Positions 42,731-51,626 of a stretch of DNA of 64,000 nucleotides are shown here, piece after piece. Location: assembly GCA_963825305.1 (NCBI GenBank), contig CAWGTA010000009.1:930001-994000 (forward strand), read 5' to 3'. The translations under genes and the position numbers were made by a program. This DNA comes from PSRJ01 sp963825305. GTDB lineage: Bacteria > Acidobacteriota > Terriglobia > Bryobacterales > Bryobacteraceae. The first letter of the stretch is position 1; every line of letters begins with the position of its first letter. The notes below the pieces were generated by a model. That model saw only the letters and a program-made list of their open reading frames with translations. It made no database searches and had not been told where the DNA came from.

Positions 42731-43062
42731 CCGTTCTTCCCTTCATCGATGGCCGACCGTACCGTTTGGATCTGCGATCGCAATAAGCTGGAGGCTACCT
42801 GAAACCGCAGCGCGTTCTCCGCCAGCAGACGCGACTCACGGTCGAGGTTGACGTTGTTCCCGTCGTTTTTCACTGGCAGGCCCGAGACTGCGACTGGACT
42901 TGGCGACAGACCCATGGCGTTCTGGAACTCGGATTGAAAGTCGATATCCTGCGTGAGGTATCCCGGGGTGTCCGCATTGGCAATGTTGGAGGCCACCAGC
43001 TTCTGGCGGGAACTCAACAGGTCCATGTAGTGCTCCAGTTGTCCGGCTATGGGATCGAGCAT
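42727..43062 (-). CDS. flgB: Flagellar basal-body rod protein FlgB
   Basis: A 111-residue FlgB, the most proximal rod component. The Flg_bb_rod motif RQKLVASNIANADTPGYLTQ starts at about residue 19, a spacing that supports the ATG at 43062. The C-terminus (RESRLLAENALRFQVASSLL) is the usual helix. It is the first gene of flgB-flgC-fliE-fliF-fliG-fliH-fliI-fliJ-hemQ. No good promoter is seen upstream; a GG-N10-GC match at 43075-43091 would leave almost no leader. Confidence 0.94.
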   Translation of the reverse strand: MLDPIAGQLEHYMDLLSSRQKLVASNIANADTPGYLTQDIDFQSEFQNAMGLSPSPVAVSGLPVKNDGNNVNLDRESRLLAENALRFQVASSLLRSQIQTVRSAIDEGKNG

Positions 43063-43152
43063 CAGCCGCTCTATTGCAAATGGAGCGCCGATCGGGCAAG
43101 CGTCTTGGAATCAATGGAGGCGGCGAGAAGGGCGCGCCAGATTCTTGCCGCA

Positions 43153-43168
43153 CGGCACTTTTGTGCCG
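43153..43168. promoter_or_regulatory. Perfect dyad between flgB and the acylphosphatase gene
   Basis: CGGCAC-TTTT-GTGCCG, a six-base perfect inverted repeat, lies in the 167-base region between the divergent genes. It could be an operator; no regulator is known for it. Confidence 0.35.
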
Positions 43169-43229
43169 CGACTTCGCTGCCGTGACCTTTCTGCCGCGCT
43201 GGGGCCGCCATGCTATCCTCTCCAGCGAC

Positions 43230-43505
43230 ATGGCTACCCAGTCGGCGCGCCGATGGTTCGTTCGCGGACGCGTGCAAGGAGTGGGCTTCCGCTACTTCGC
43301 GCAGCGCGCCGCAGCCGAACTTGGCCTGCACGGTTACGCGCGCAACCTGGACGACGGCCGCGTGGAAGTCTATGCCGTGGGGCCCGACGATAAACTGGCC
43401 GAACTGGCCGGCATTCTGCATGTGGGGCCGCGGTGGGCCGATGTCCGCGGTGTCGACGAGCAGGAAGCCGAGGTGCGTTCTTACCGCTCATTTGAGATCC
43501 ACTAG
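43230..43505 (+). CDS. acyP: Acylphosphatase
   Basis: A 91-residue acylphosphatase that hydrolyses carboxyl-phosphate anhydrides. The catalytic loop GRVQGVGFRYFAQRAA contains the key Arg, and the second motif ARNLDDGRVEVYAVG has the catalytic Asn. The ATG at 43230 is chosen because it gives the family's usual length; the frame extends upstream without coding character. It is divergent from flgB and begins a same-strand run through apt, ispE, prs and the ribosomal genes. Confidence 0.92.
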   Translation: MATQSARRWFVRGRVQGVGFRYFAQRAAAELGLHGYARNLDDGRVEVYAVGPDDKLAELAGILHVGPRWADVRGVDEQEAEVRSYRSFEIH

Positions 43506-43529
43506 CAATTCGGTACAATTTGGATCTCG

Positions 43530-44047
<518 letters not shown>

Positions 44048-44051
<4 letters not shown>

Positions 44052-44994
44052 GCGCGCCCGCCGGTGGGGCCCGACGGGTGCGGGTGCGCGCGCTGGCGAA
44101 GATCAACCTGGAACTCCGCGTCCTCGGTAAGCGAGCCGACGGCTACCACGAGCTGCGGACCATCTTCCAAACCATTTCCCTGGCGGACACAATTGATCTT
44201 GCGTTCACGGCCGGGCCCAAGACCGTCATCGAAATTCAGGACCCGTTGCAACTCGCCGACAACCTGGCGGTGAAAGCGGCGCGGCTGGCGCTCGAAACGA
44301 TGAAGGTGAGGGGGCGGGTCGAAATCCGGCTGGTCAAGCGTATTCCCATGGGCGCGGGCTTGGGTGGTGGATCGAGCGATGCGGCCGCCGTACTGCTGGC
44401 GCTGCCGGTGCTGGCCGGAAAGGCCGTACCATGGCCGGTGCTGGCCCGCCTGGCGGCCGAATTGGGGAGCGACGTTCCGTTCTTTCTGATAGGGGGCACC
44501 GCGGTGGGGATCGGCCGCGGGACGGAGCTCTTTCCGCTGCCCGATACGCCTTCGAGGCCGGGGTTGCTGGCGGTTCCGGACGTGCACGTTTCGACGGCCG
44601 AGGCGTATCGCCTGCTGAGCCCCCGTTTGACATCCGAATCCGAACAAAATAAAATATTTAGTTTCCAGTCGCTCGCTTTGGCTGGGGGTGTCTCCGAAAC
44701 CGGTTGTAACGATTTTGAAGCCGTTGTGATGGAGCAGTATCCTCGATTGGCGCTCCTGAAGAAGCGTCTGGAACGGGCTGGAGCTGCCCCGGCAGTGATG
44801 AGCGGCAGCGGTTCTGCAGTATTTGGGTTGTTCCGCACGCGCGACCAGGCGGTTCGCGCCCGGAACCAGTTGTCGGGCGAGAAAGCAGTCGGGATCTCGC
44901 TGGTAAATCGGGCGCGCTATCGTGCGATGTGGTGGCGCGCGTTACAGGGACAGATCGATCAGAAATTATGGCCGCCCCGCAGCCGCTACGTGCG

Positions 44995-44998
<4 letters not shown>
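44048..44998 (+). CDS. ispE: 4-diphosphocytidyl-2-C-methyl-D-erythritol kinase
   Basis: A 316-residue GHMP kinase in the non-mevalonate isoprenoid pathway, phosphorylating CDP-methylerythritol. Motif 1 is AKINLELRVLGKRADGYHEL, the ATP-binding motif PMGAGLGGGSSDAAAVLLAL, and motif 3 VMSGSGSAVFGLF. Length is normal, although the last 40 residues are less conserved. It overlaps apt by four bases, and its stop overlaps the prs start (ATGA), the common ispE-prs arrangement. Confidence 0.96.
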
Positions 44999-45939
<941 letters not shown>

Positions 45940-45959
45940 GCGTTGGCTGATGTGAAGTT

Positions 45960-45989
45960 GGCAGACGACACAAAGCAATGTCGTCTGCC
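45960..45989. repeat. Palindromic repeat, family D
   Basis: GGCAGACGACA and TGTCGTCTGCC form a perfect 11-base stem around CAAAGCAA (eight bases). The outer arms match 5003-5022. It follows prs and may terminate its transcript in part, though no T-run follows directly. Confidence 0.6.
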
Positions 45990-46083
45990 CCACAAGTGCT
46001 GTAAACTAGGTTTTTGGGCAAATCGGACTTCGATCCCCGATTCGGGGCGCTCGAACCCACGGTAGCCCTGAAGGAGAAATGAA

Positions 46084-46779
46084 GTGAGGAAAGATGTAAC
46101 CGTCACCGCGGACGTACGTGCGTCCCGCGGTAAGAACGCAGCGCACCGTACGCGCCGCGCCGGACAGATTCCGGCCGTGATCTACGGCGCATTCAAAGAA
46201 CCCATCAGCGTCGCCCTCGACCCCCGGGAAATCCACAAGATCGTCCGCAGTTCCACGGGTTACAACACCATTTTCAATTTGCAGATTAAAGATGGCGAAA
46301 ACACCCCCGTGATGGTGGTCGATCACCAGGTGGATCCCATCAAGGGCACCCTGCTGCACGCCGACCTGAAACGTATCGACCTCACCAAGCGCATTCGCGT
46401 CACCGTCCCCGTGAACACCGAGGGCGAGCCGGCTGGCGTAAAGGTGCAGGGTGGGCTGCTGGAGATCATTACTCGCGTGGTGGAGATTGAATGCCTTCCG
46501 GACGACATCCCGGAGCGCTACGTGATTGACGTGCGCGAATTGATGATCGGTCAGAGCAAGCGCGCCAGCGACGTAACCCTGGAGGGCTCGGTGAAACTGG
46601 TGAGCGATCCGCAATCGGTGATTGCGCACGTGGTAGCGCTGCGCGCCGAAGAGGAACCCGCCGCCGTCGAAGGCGCTGTCGCACCGGAGGCCGCGGCCGG
46701 CACGGCCGAACCGGAAGTCATCAAGAAGGGCAAGAAGGACGAGGAAGCCGCTCCCGAGGAGAAGGGCAAGAAGAAATAG
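46084..46779 (+). CDS. rplY: 50S ribosomal protein L25/general stress protein Ctc
   Basis: A 231-residue two-domain L25/Ctc-type protein that binds 5S rRNA. The N-terminal domain has ADVRASRGKNAAHRTRRAGQ and PAVIYGAFKEPISVALDPRE; the C-terminal TL5-like domain includes VDHQVDPIKGTLLHADLKRI and VEIECLPDDIPERYVIDVRE. The last 45 residues are Ala/Glu/Lys-rich and disordered. A GTG start follows AAGGAG. Three bases separate it from pth. Confidence 0.95.
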   Translation: MRKDVTVTADVRASRGKNAAHRTRRAGQIPAVIYGAFKEPISVALDPREIHKIVRSSTGYNTIFNLQIKDGENTPVMVVDHQVDPIKGTLLHADLKRIDLTKRIRVTVPVNTEGEPAGVKVQGGLLEIITRVVEIECLPDDIPERYVIDVRELMIGQSKRASDVTLEGSVKLVSDPQSVIAHVVALRAEEEPAAVEGAVAPEAAAGTAEPEVIKKGKKDEEAAPEEKGKKK

Positions 46780-46782
46780 CGC

Positions 46783-47373
46783 ATGTTCCTGGTGGCCGGT
46801 CTGGGCAACCCGGGCGAGGAATATGTTCATACGCCGCACAATCTCGGGTTCCTGGTGGTGGACCGGCTCGCCGAACGGAACGGTATCCGCATCACGCGCA
46901 AAGATTCCAAAGCGCTCGCCGGTGTGGGCGAAATCGACGGGCATGCAGTGATGCTGGCGAAGCCGCAAACGTATATGAATCTCAGCGGCACTTCGCTCCA
47001 GCCGCTGATGGAGAAGCACGCGATCGAACTCAGCCGGTTGATCGTGGTTTACGACGAGCTGGACCTGGCGTGGGGCGGGTTGAAGATCAAGCCGAAGGGT
47101 TCCGCTGCAGGGCATAACGGCATGAAGTCGGTGATCGCCAATCTGGGCAGCACGGAGATCACCCGGGTACGTTTGGGAATTCATCCGGGCCACCCGTTGG
47201 AGAGTGGCAAGGAATTTCTGCTGGCGCCCATCGGGCGTTCGCTGAAGAAGGAATTGGACGACTTTATCGACTACGGAGCCGATGCGGTTCGTTCCATAAT
47301 TGCCGAAGGCGTCGAAAAGGCCATGACGAAATTCAATCGTCGCGCCCCAGGCTTAAATACAGAGGAAGCATGA
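46783..47373 (+). CDS. pth: Peptidyl-tRNA hydrolase
   Basis: A 196-residue Pth that frees tRNA from peptidyl-tRNA dropped by stalled ribosomes. Signature VAGLGNPGEEYVHTPHNLGF includes the catalytic His (TPHN) region; KPQTYMNLSG holds the essential Asn, and DELDLAWGGLKIKPKGSAAG then HNGMKSVI supply the remaining conserved residues. It overlaps rpsF by four bases (ATGA), the standard rplY-pth-rpsF linkage. Confidence 0.96.
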   Translation: MFLVAGLGNPGEEYVHTPHNLGFLVVDRLAERNGIRITRKDSKALAGVGEIDGHAVMLAKPQTYMNLSGTSLQPLMEKHAIELSRLIVVYDELDLAWGGLKIKPKGSAAGHNGMKSVIANLGSTEITRVRLGIHPGHPLESGKEFLLAPIGRSLKKELDDFIDYGADAVRSIIAEGVEKAMTKFNRRAPGLNTEEA

Positions 47374-47816
47374 GGATTTACGAAGAGTTGTTCATTGCGA
47401 AACCGGATGCGCCGGACGAGGAGGTCGACCAGTTTGTAGAGCAGTTGCGGACGCAGTTGACCACCGCGGGGGCCACGGTAGACAAGATCGATAAATGGGG
47501 CAAGCGCAGGCTGGCATACAAGGTGGATAAGTATCGCGAAGGAGCTTATGTCCTGATGCAGTTCACCGCCGAGCCGGAGACCGTGAAGGAACTGGAGCGG
47601 CGCTTGCGTGTTTCCGATATCGTCATCAAGTTTTTGACGGTGCGGATTGATGAGACGCTGAAGCGCCTGGAAAAGCGCAAAAAGCAACGCGACAAGAGAG
47701 CGGCTCATCGGGCCAGTGCGGCGCCACCCAGCGCGGCTGGGCCGGGACCCGGGCAGCCTGTCCTGCCGATGTCGTCAGAAGCCCCGGCGATGCCGGGATT
47801 GCCGAAGGAGAGCTAA
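47370..47816 (+). CDS. rpsF: 30S ribosomal protein S6
   Basis: A 148-residue S6. The fold region is standard: MRIYEELFIAKPDAPDEEVD, VDKIDKWGKRRLAYKVDKYR, EGAYVLMQFTAEPETVKELE and RRLRVSDIVIKFLTVRIDET. The last 45 residues form a Lys/Pro/Ala-rich extension longer than usual (KKQRDKRAAHRASAAPPSAA). S6 binds S18, encoded three bases downstream. Overlap with pth suggests coupling. Confidence 0.96.
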   Translation: MRIYEELFIAKPDAPDEEVDQFVEQLRTQLTTAGATVDKIDKWGKRRLAYKVDKYREGAYVLMQFTAEPETVKELERRLRVSDIVIKFLTVRIDETLKRLEKRKKQRDKRAAHRASAAPPSAAGPGPGQPVLPMSSEAPAMPGLPKES

Positions 47817-47819
47817 GCC

Positions 47820-48119
47820 ATGGCGGAATTCAAAGGAAGACCAGGCAGCGCGGGGCAGCGTCCCACGGGCGGCGACAAGGCCGTAGCCGGCCAAAAGAAG
47901 CAATACTTCCGGCGCAAGAAAGTTTGCCGTTTCTGCGTTGAGAAGATCGACGACATCAATTACAAGGACGTCAAGATGCTGCACGCGTTCGTGGCGGAGC
48001 GCGGCCGGATCGTCCCGCGCCGCATCTCCGGGGTATGCGCGCCGCACCAGCGACGCCTGGCGGACGCCATCAAGAAAGCGCGCAACATCGCGCTGCTGCC
48101 GTTCGCGGCGGCGTTTTAA
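47820..48119 (+). CDS. rpsR: 30S ribosomal protein S18
   Basis: A 99-residue S18. The conserved core is RRKKVCRFCVEKIDDINYKD, then LLHAFVAERG-like MLHAFVAERGRIVPRRISGV and CAPHQRRLADAIKKARNIAL. Cys residues in CRFC and the later C-x-x-H could form a zinc site, as in C+ paralogues of S18. The N-terminal 25 residues are Gly-rich and variable. It lies between rpsF and rplI. Confidence 0.96.
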   Translation: MAEFKGRPGSAGQRPTGGDKAVAGQKKQYFRRKKVCRFCVEKIDDINYKDVKMLHAFVAERGRIVPRRISGVCAPHQRRLADAIKKARNIALLPFAAAF

Positions 48120-48134
48120 GGCAGGAGGATCAGT

Positions 48135-48581
48135 ATGGAAGTCATCTTGAGAGAAGATATCGACAACCTCGGGAATCGGGGCGATCTAGTGAAGGTAGCG
48201 CCCGGATATGCCCGCAATTTCCTTCTGCCCAAGCGCCTGGCCGTGGAGGCCACCGACTCCAACCGCAAGATCGTCGAGCAGGAGCGCCAGGCGCATCTGC
48301 GCAAGGAAGCCAAGCTCGAAGGAGAGGCCAAGGATTTGGGCAAGCTGATGGAAGGCGTCAGCGTGACCATCAAGCAGAAGGCCGGCGAAAACGACCAGCT
48401 CTTCGGATCGGTGACGTCGAAGGACGTGGCTGACGCATTGGCCGCCAAGAACTTCACCATCGACCGCCGCAAGGTGCAGTTGGACGAACCGATCAAGCAA
48501 TTGGGCGAGTTCAAGGTGCCGGTGCGGTTGCACAAGGAAGTGACCACCGAGATTACCGTGAACGTGGTGCGGGAAGAATAG
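48135..48581 (+). CDS. rplI: 50S ribosomal protein L9
   Basis: A 148-residue L9. N-terminal RNA-binding domain MEVILREDIDNLGNRGDLVK, then VAPGYARNFLLPKRLAVEAT; a long connecting helix follows, and the C-terminal domain has FGSVTSKDVADALAAKNFTI and the final VPVRLHKEVTTEITVNVV. GGAGGATC precedes the ATG. It ends the ribosomal run; a small hairpin (GTAGGT/ACCTAC, 48581-48596) and an insertion sequence follow. Confidence 0.97.
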   Translation: MEVILREDIDNLGNRGDLVKVAPGYARNFLLPKRLAVEATDSNRKIVEQERQAHLRKEAKLEGEAKDLGKLMEGVSVTIKQKAGENDQLFGSVTSKDVADALAAKNFTIDRRKVQLDEPIKQLGEFKVPVRLHKEVTTEITVNVVREE

Positions 48582-48596
48582 TAGGTCCGCACCTAC
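48581..48596 (+). terminator. Small hairpin after rplI
   Basis: GTAGGT pairs with ACCTAC around CCGC immediately at the rplI stop. No T-run follows, so termination here is uncertain. Confidence 0.3.
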
Positions 48597-48732
48597 TGAC
48601 TAATGACGGACTGAGCCGCCGCCTCGCAGGCTTGCGGTCTCAGCATATTCTCATCGAAGGATGAGCCTGAAGCCGGCGGGAAGGTAATCGGGCGGTGAGT
48701 CTCCTTTCCGATGATGTTTGGAAGCCCCGGGG

Positions 48733-48854
48733 CCGACCAACGGGAGGCACGCGAGGCCTACAAACGTCCACTGGTTTTCCCTTCTTAGGAAGGTTTTGGT
48801 TTTGCACACCTGACCTGTAGATGCAGCCGATCGCCGACCAACGGGAGGCGCGCG
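48733..48854 (+). repeat. Direct repeat inside the insertion sequence left end
   Basis: CCGACCAACGGGAGGCACGC (from 48733) recurs with one base changed from 48834, 101 bases apart. Neither copy overlaps the transposase frame. It may be a subterminal binding site or relic of an internal duplication. Confidence 0.6.
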
Positions 48855-48865
48855 TTGGGTGAGCG

Positions 48866-50095
48866 TCATGCGCTCTGGTCGCGGTGAAAGCTCTTCCAAA
48901 GGGCTCGCTTGGCGCGCTGCATGTCCAGGGCGGCCTCGGTATCGGACTGGGTTTGGGCGAAGCGATCCAGTTCTGCCAGCGTGGTGTGTGGCCGCAGGTA
49001 ATTCTCGCAGCCCGATAGTTCGCGGAATAACTCGAACGGGGTGGCCCAGCGCAAGTAGACGCGGCGGCGCTTGCCATTGGCTTCGGTGATGACTTTGGGC
49101 ACGGCGCAAGGACGATGGAAGTTGACGTACGGGTTCAGATGCTGCCGGTGAAATTGATCCATCGCCTGGGCATGTTGTGCGTCGATGTGGCCGTAGCCGA
49201 TGTGCTTGCGAATGATGGCTCCATTCTTGGACTCCACCAAACCGTTGTCGCCGGAATGATGCGCTCGTGACTTGGTTTGTTCGATCAGTAGCTTGTCCAG
49301 CATGCGCGCGACGGTGTAGTTGATGAACTCGCTGCCGTTGTCGGAATGAAAGCCGCGAATCACGAAGGGAAACTGCCCCAGTAACGCTTCCAGCACCGGC
49401 ATCAGCCAGAGTTCGGAGATTTGCGGGGCGGCGGCCACAATTTCCCACTGGGTCACCTGGTCGACGGCGTTGATGTGATACAGTCCTTTGCGTCCGTCCT
49501 GATCGCCTTGATGCACCGTGTCGATGCGCAGGTATCCGGGTGAGCCGTGCGGCTGTGGCTTGCGTCGTTCGCCGATGGCGATCGGCGTCGGCTTGGTGGG
49601 CTGGTAGCTGGCATTGCGTTTGCGGTAGCCTTGCGAGTTGCGCAACCGGTACAGGTGCGCCACCGAAATCGCCGCCAACCGCCGGTAAGCGGCCTGGCCG
49701 TATTCGGTGTATTCGCGCTCCAGGATGCGCCGGGTCGCCGGTCCGCTCAAGTTCCCATGCGCCTTGTCGAGGTAAGCCAATAGATCCACATCGGCTGTGG
49801 TGTAACGCGTCGCGAATCTGGCTCGTTGATAGGCCGCCGCTTTCACGCGACCGGTGTGGCCATAGGCCGCGATCAACCGCGTCACCTGCGCCCTGCTCAG
49901 CCCCGTCATCCGGGCGATGTAGCGCCGCACCAAGCCCTTGTCCGGCCGGGCCAGGCTGGCGTACTGGTGGCGCACCAGCGTCTTCTCCACCCAACCGTAC
50001 ACTTCCTCGCGTCGTTGCCCGGCAAACCGCACCTCGCCGCTGCCTGCCAGGAACGCCCGGATCTGCTCTAGGCTCCCCGCTTCTGAATCGTCCAT
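48866..50095 (-). CDS. DDE integrase-core (rve) transposase
   Basis: About 409 residues from ATG at 50095 (a TTG four codons upstream is also possible). The N-terminal 140 residues contain helix-turn-helix-like segments (RRYIARMTGLSRAQVTRLIA; GPATRRILEREYTEYGQAAY), and the catalytic core shows a plausible DDE triad: Asp in LRIDTVHQGD, Asp in GFHSDNGSEF and Glu in NGLVESKNGA. The core is of the retroviral-integrase type used by IS481- and IS3-like elements; the exact family is not settled. No frameshift is seen, so it may be active. An overlapping longer frame on the same strand is a shadow. Confidence 0.88.
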   Translation of the reverse strand: MDDSEAGSLEQIRAFLAGSGEVRFAGQRREEVYGWVEKTLVRHQYASLARPDKGLVRRYIARMTGLSRAQVTRLIAAYGHTGRVKAAAYQRARFATRYTTADVDLLAYLDKAHGNLSGPATRRILEREYTEYGQAAYRRLAAISVAHLYRLRNSQGYRKRNASYQPTKPTPIAIGERRKPQPHGSPGYLRIDTVHQGDQDGRKGLYHINAVDQVTQWEIVAAAPQISELWLMPVLEALLGQFPFVIRGFHSDNGSEFINYTVARMLDKLLIEQTKSRAHHSGDNGLVESKNGAIIRKHIGYGHIDAQHAQAMDQFHRQHLNPYVNFHRPCAVPKVITEANGKRRRVYLRWATPFELFRELSGCENYLRPHTTLAELDRFAQTQSDTEAALDMQRAKRALWKSFHRDQSA

Positions 50096-50239
50096 GCTGA
50101 TGATCAATACCCAGCATCCCGATCTTCCCCTTCAGGCTCATCTTGTATGAGAATCCGGTCCCGGCTCAGGCTCATCTTGCATGAGACAAGAGTTCTCCAG
50201 GTGTATCCCGCCCCGGTCTGATACCATAAAGAAACACGT

Positions 50240-51030
50240 TTGACCGAAGCGATTCCAGACATTCTTGCTCGTATTGTCGCGAAAAAACGCGCCAACCTCG
50301 CCTCGACGAACCCGCCGATTGACCAGTGGGAACGACTTGCGGAACAGGCCCGCGCGCGGCGGCGCGATTTCCGTGCAGCGCTACTTTCGCGTACACCGGC
50401 CGTGATCGCGGAGGTCAAGAAAGCCTCTCCCAGTAAGGGTTTACTGGCGGCCGATTTCGATCCCGTGCGCACCGCGTTGCAGTACGAACAGGGCGGAGCA
50501 GTGGCGCTTTCGGTTCTCACGGACGAAGAATTTTTTCAGGGCAGCCTCGGCGATCTGGAAGCGGCGCGGGCCGTCGTCACGCTGCCCGTTTTGCGCAAGG
50601 ACTTCACCATCGCGCCCGAGCAAATCTTAGAAGCCGCGGCACACGGGGCCGATGCCGTCCTTCTGATCGCCGCCATCCTCACGGAAACAGCAAATGCGTC
50701 GCTTTCCGCGAAGGCGCGGCGCGGTTCGGCATGGCCGCGCTGGTGGAAGTGCATAACCGGCGCGAACTGGACAACGCGATTGCCGCGGGCAGTGAGATCA
50801 TCGGCGTCAACAACCGCGACCTCACCACTTTCGCAGTGTCGATCGAAACGTCATTGCACCTGGCGGAACATATGCCAGCGGGCGTGGTGCGTGTGAGTGA
50901 AAGTGGCATCCACGATGCGCGCGATATCGCCACGCTGCGCGGCGCGGGGTACACGGCGTTTCTGGTGGGCGAGCACCTCATGAAGTCCGGCGATCCCTCT
51001 GCCGCCCTAAAAAAGCTGGTGGCGGCATGA
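50240..51030 (+). pseudogene. trpC: Indole-3-glycerol phosphate synthase, frame-disrupted
   Basis: The N-terminal part (50240-about 50683) matches TrpC: PDILARIVAKKRANL, VIAEVKKASPSKGLLAADFD, LPVLRKDFTIAPEQILEAAA, HGADAVLLIAAILT. The C-terminal part is in another frame (MAALVEVHNRRELDNAIAAG, GVNNRDLTTFAVSIETSLHL, SESGIHDARDIATLRGAGY). Between them, one surplus base near 50684 and another near 50706 restore KQQMRRFREGAARF, exactly the family spacing; a single missing base is the alternative but scores worse. So the enzyme that makes indole glycerol phosphate is broken here, or the sequence has two errors. TTG start without a clear ribosome-binding site. TrpF, TrpB and TrpA downstream are intact. 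Confidence 0.9.
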
Positions 51031-51626
51031 TCCTCAAGATCTGCGGCATCACCAATCAAGAGGACGCGGCGGCTGCCATCGAGGGCGGCGCTACAGCTAT
51101 CGGATTCAACTTCTGGGCCAATAGCCCGCGCTACATCGCGCCCGAACGTGCCGCGGAAATCGTCTCTGCAGGCGTGCGGCGCGTGGGCGTTTTCGTCAAT
51201 GAATCGCCGGCGCGCGTGGAGGAGATCGCCGCCATCGCCCGGCTCGACGTGGCGCAACTGCACGGCGAGGAGACCGCCGCGGATTATCCTCAACACATGG
51301 CTGTATGGAAAGCCGCCCGCGTGAACGAGACCTTCGAGTTCTCGGTGTACGACGATTGCCCCGCCGAAGCGCTGATGTTGGATGGACCGGCCGGAGCCCT
51401 CTACGGCGGTGCGGGAAACACTTTCGACTGGAGCCGAGCCGCTGCAATTCGCAAGCGCATCATTCTGGCGGGCGGTCTCGACGCGTCCAACGTGGCGATC
51501 GCGATCGCGCTGGCGCATCCTTGGGGAGTAGATGCCTGTTCGCGCATCGAAAGCGCGCCCGGCAAAAAGGACCATCGGAAAATGAGCGAGTTTCTTGAAG
51601 CGGCCAAGGCGGCGCTCGGCCGATGA
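51027..51626 (+). CDS. trpF: Phosphoribosylanthranilate isomerase
   Basis: A 199-residue TrpF of the tryptophan pathway, an (alpha/beta)8 barrel. Signature MILKICGITNQEDAAAAIEG contains the catalytic Cys (KICG), VAQLHGEE the active-site Asp/Glu region, and LAGGLDASNVAIAIAL the phosphate-binding loop. CGITN and GFNFW are also family hallmarks. It overlaps trpC by four bases and trpB by four, so translation is coupled. Confidence 0.95.
   Translation: MILKICGITNQEDAAAAIEGGATAIGFNFWANSPRYIAPERAAEIVSAGVRRVGVFVNESPARVEEIAAIARLDVAQLHGEETAADYPQHMAVWKAARVNETFEFSVYDDCPAEALMLDGPAGALYGGAGNTFDWSRAAAIRKRIILAGGLDASNVAIAIALAHPWGVDACSRIESAPGKKDHRKMSEFLEAAKAALGR

Larger units (their letters stand above)
48647..50188 (-). 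mobile_element. Insertion sequence with a DDE transposase and multiple terminal repeats
   Basis: One transposase gene flanked by related inverted ends. The left end (48647-48671, plus strand ATTCTCATCGAAGGATGAGC then CTGAA) pairs with the right-end repeat at 50131-50154; a second tandem copy of the right repeat lies at 50165-50188 (CTCAGGCTCATCTTGCATGA then GACA). The repeat contains its own CTCAT/ATGAG hairpin. Exact ends and any target duplication cannot be fixed: the outermost left repeat is less clear. It lies in the gap between rplI and trpC. The left 200 bases contain a duplicated segment (48733 and 48834). Confidence 0.75.

Noticed and set aside
43075..43091. Sigma54-like GG-N10-GC match before flgB
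   Set aside because: Perfect -12 but poor -24, and it would leave only about two bases of leader; such matches are expected by chance in GC-rich DNA.
45990..46083. Possible tRNA between prs and rplY
   Set aside because: A TTCGATCCCC-like segment is present but no acceptor stem or anticodon arm can be built.
48651..50141. 496-codon frame on the minus strand overlapping the transposase
   Set aside because: Low-complexity Arg/Gly/Gln-rich translation in a shifted frame; the DDE residues are in the other frame.
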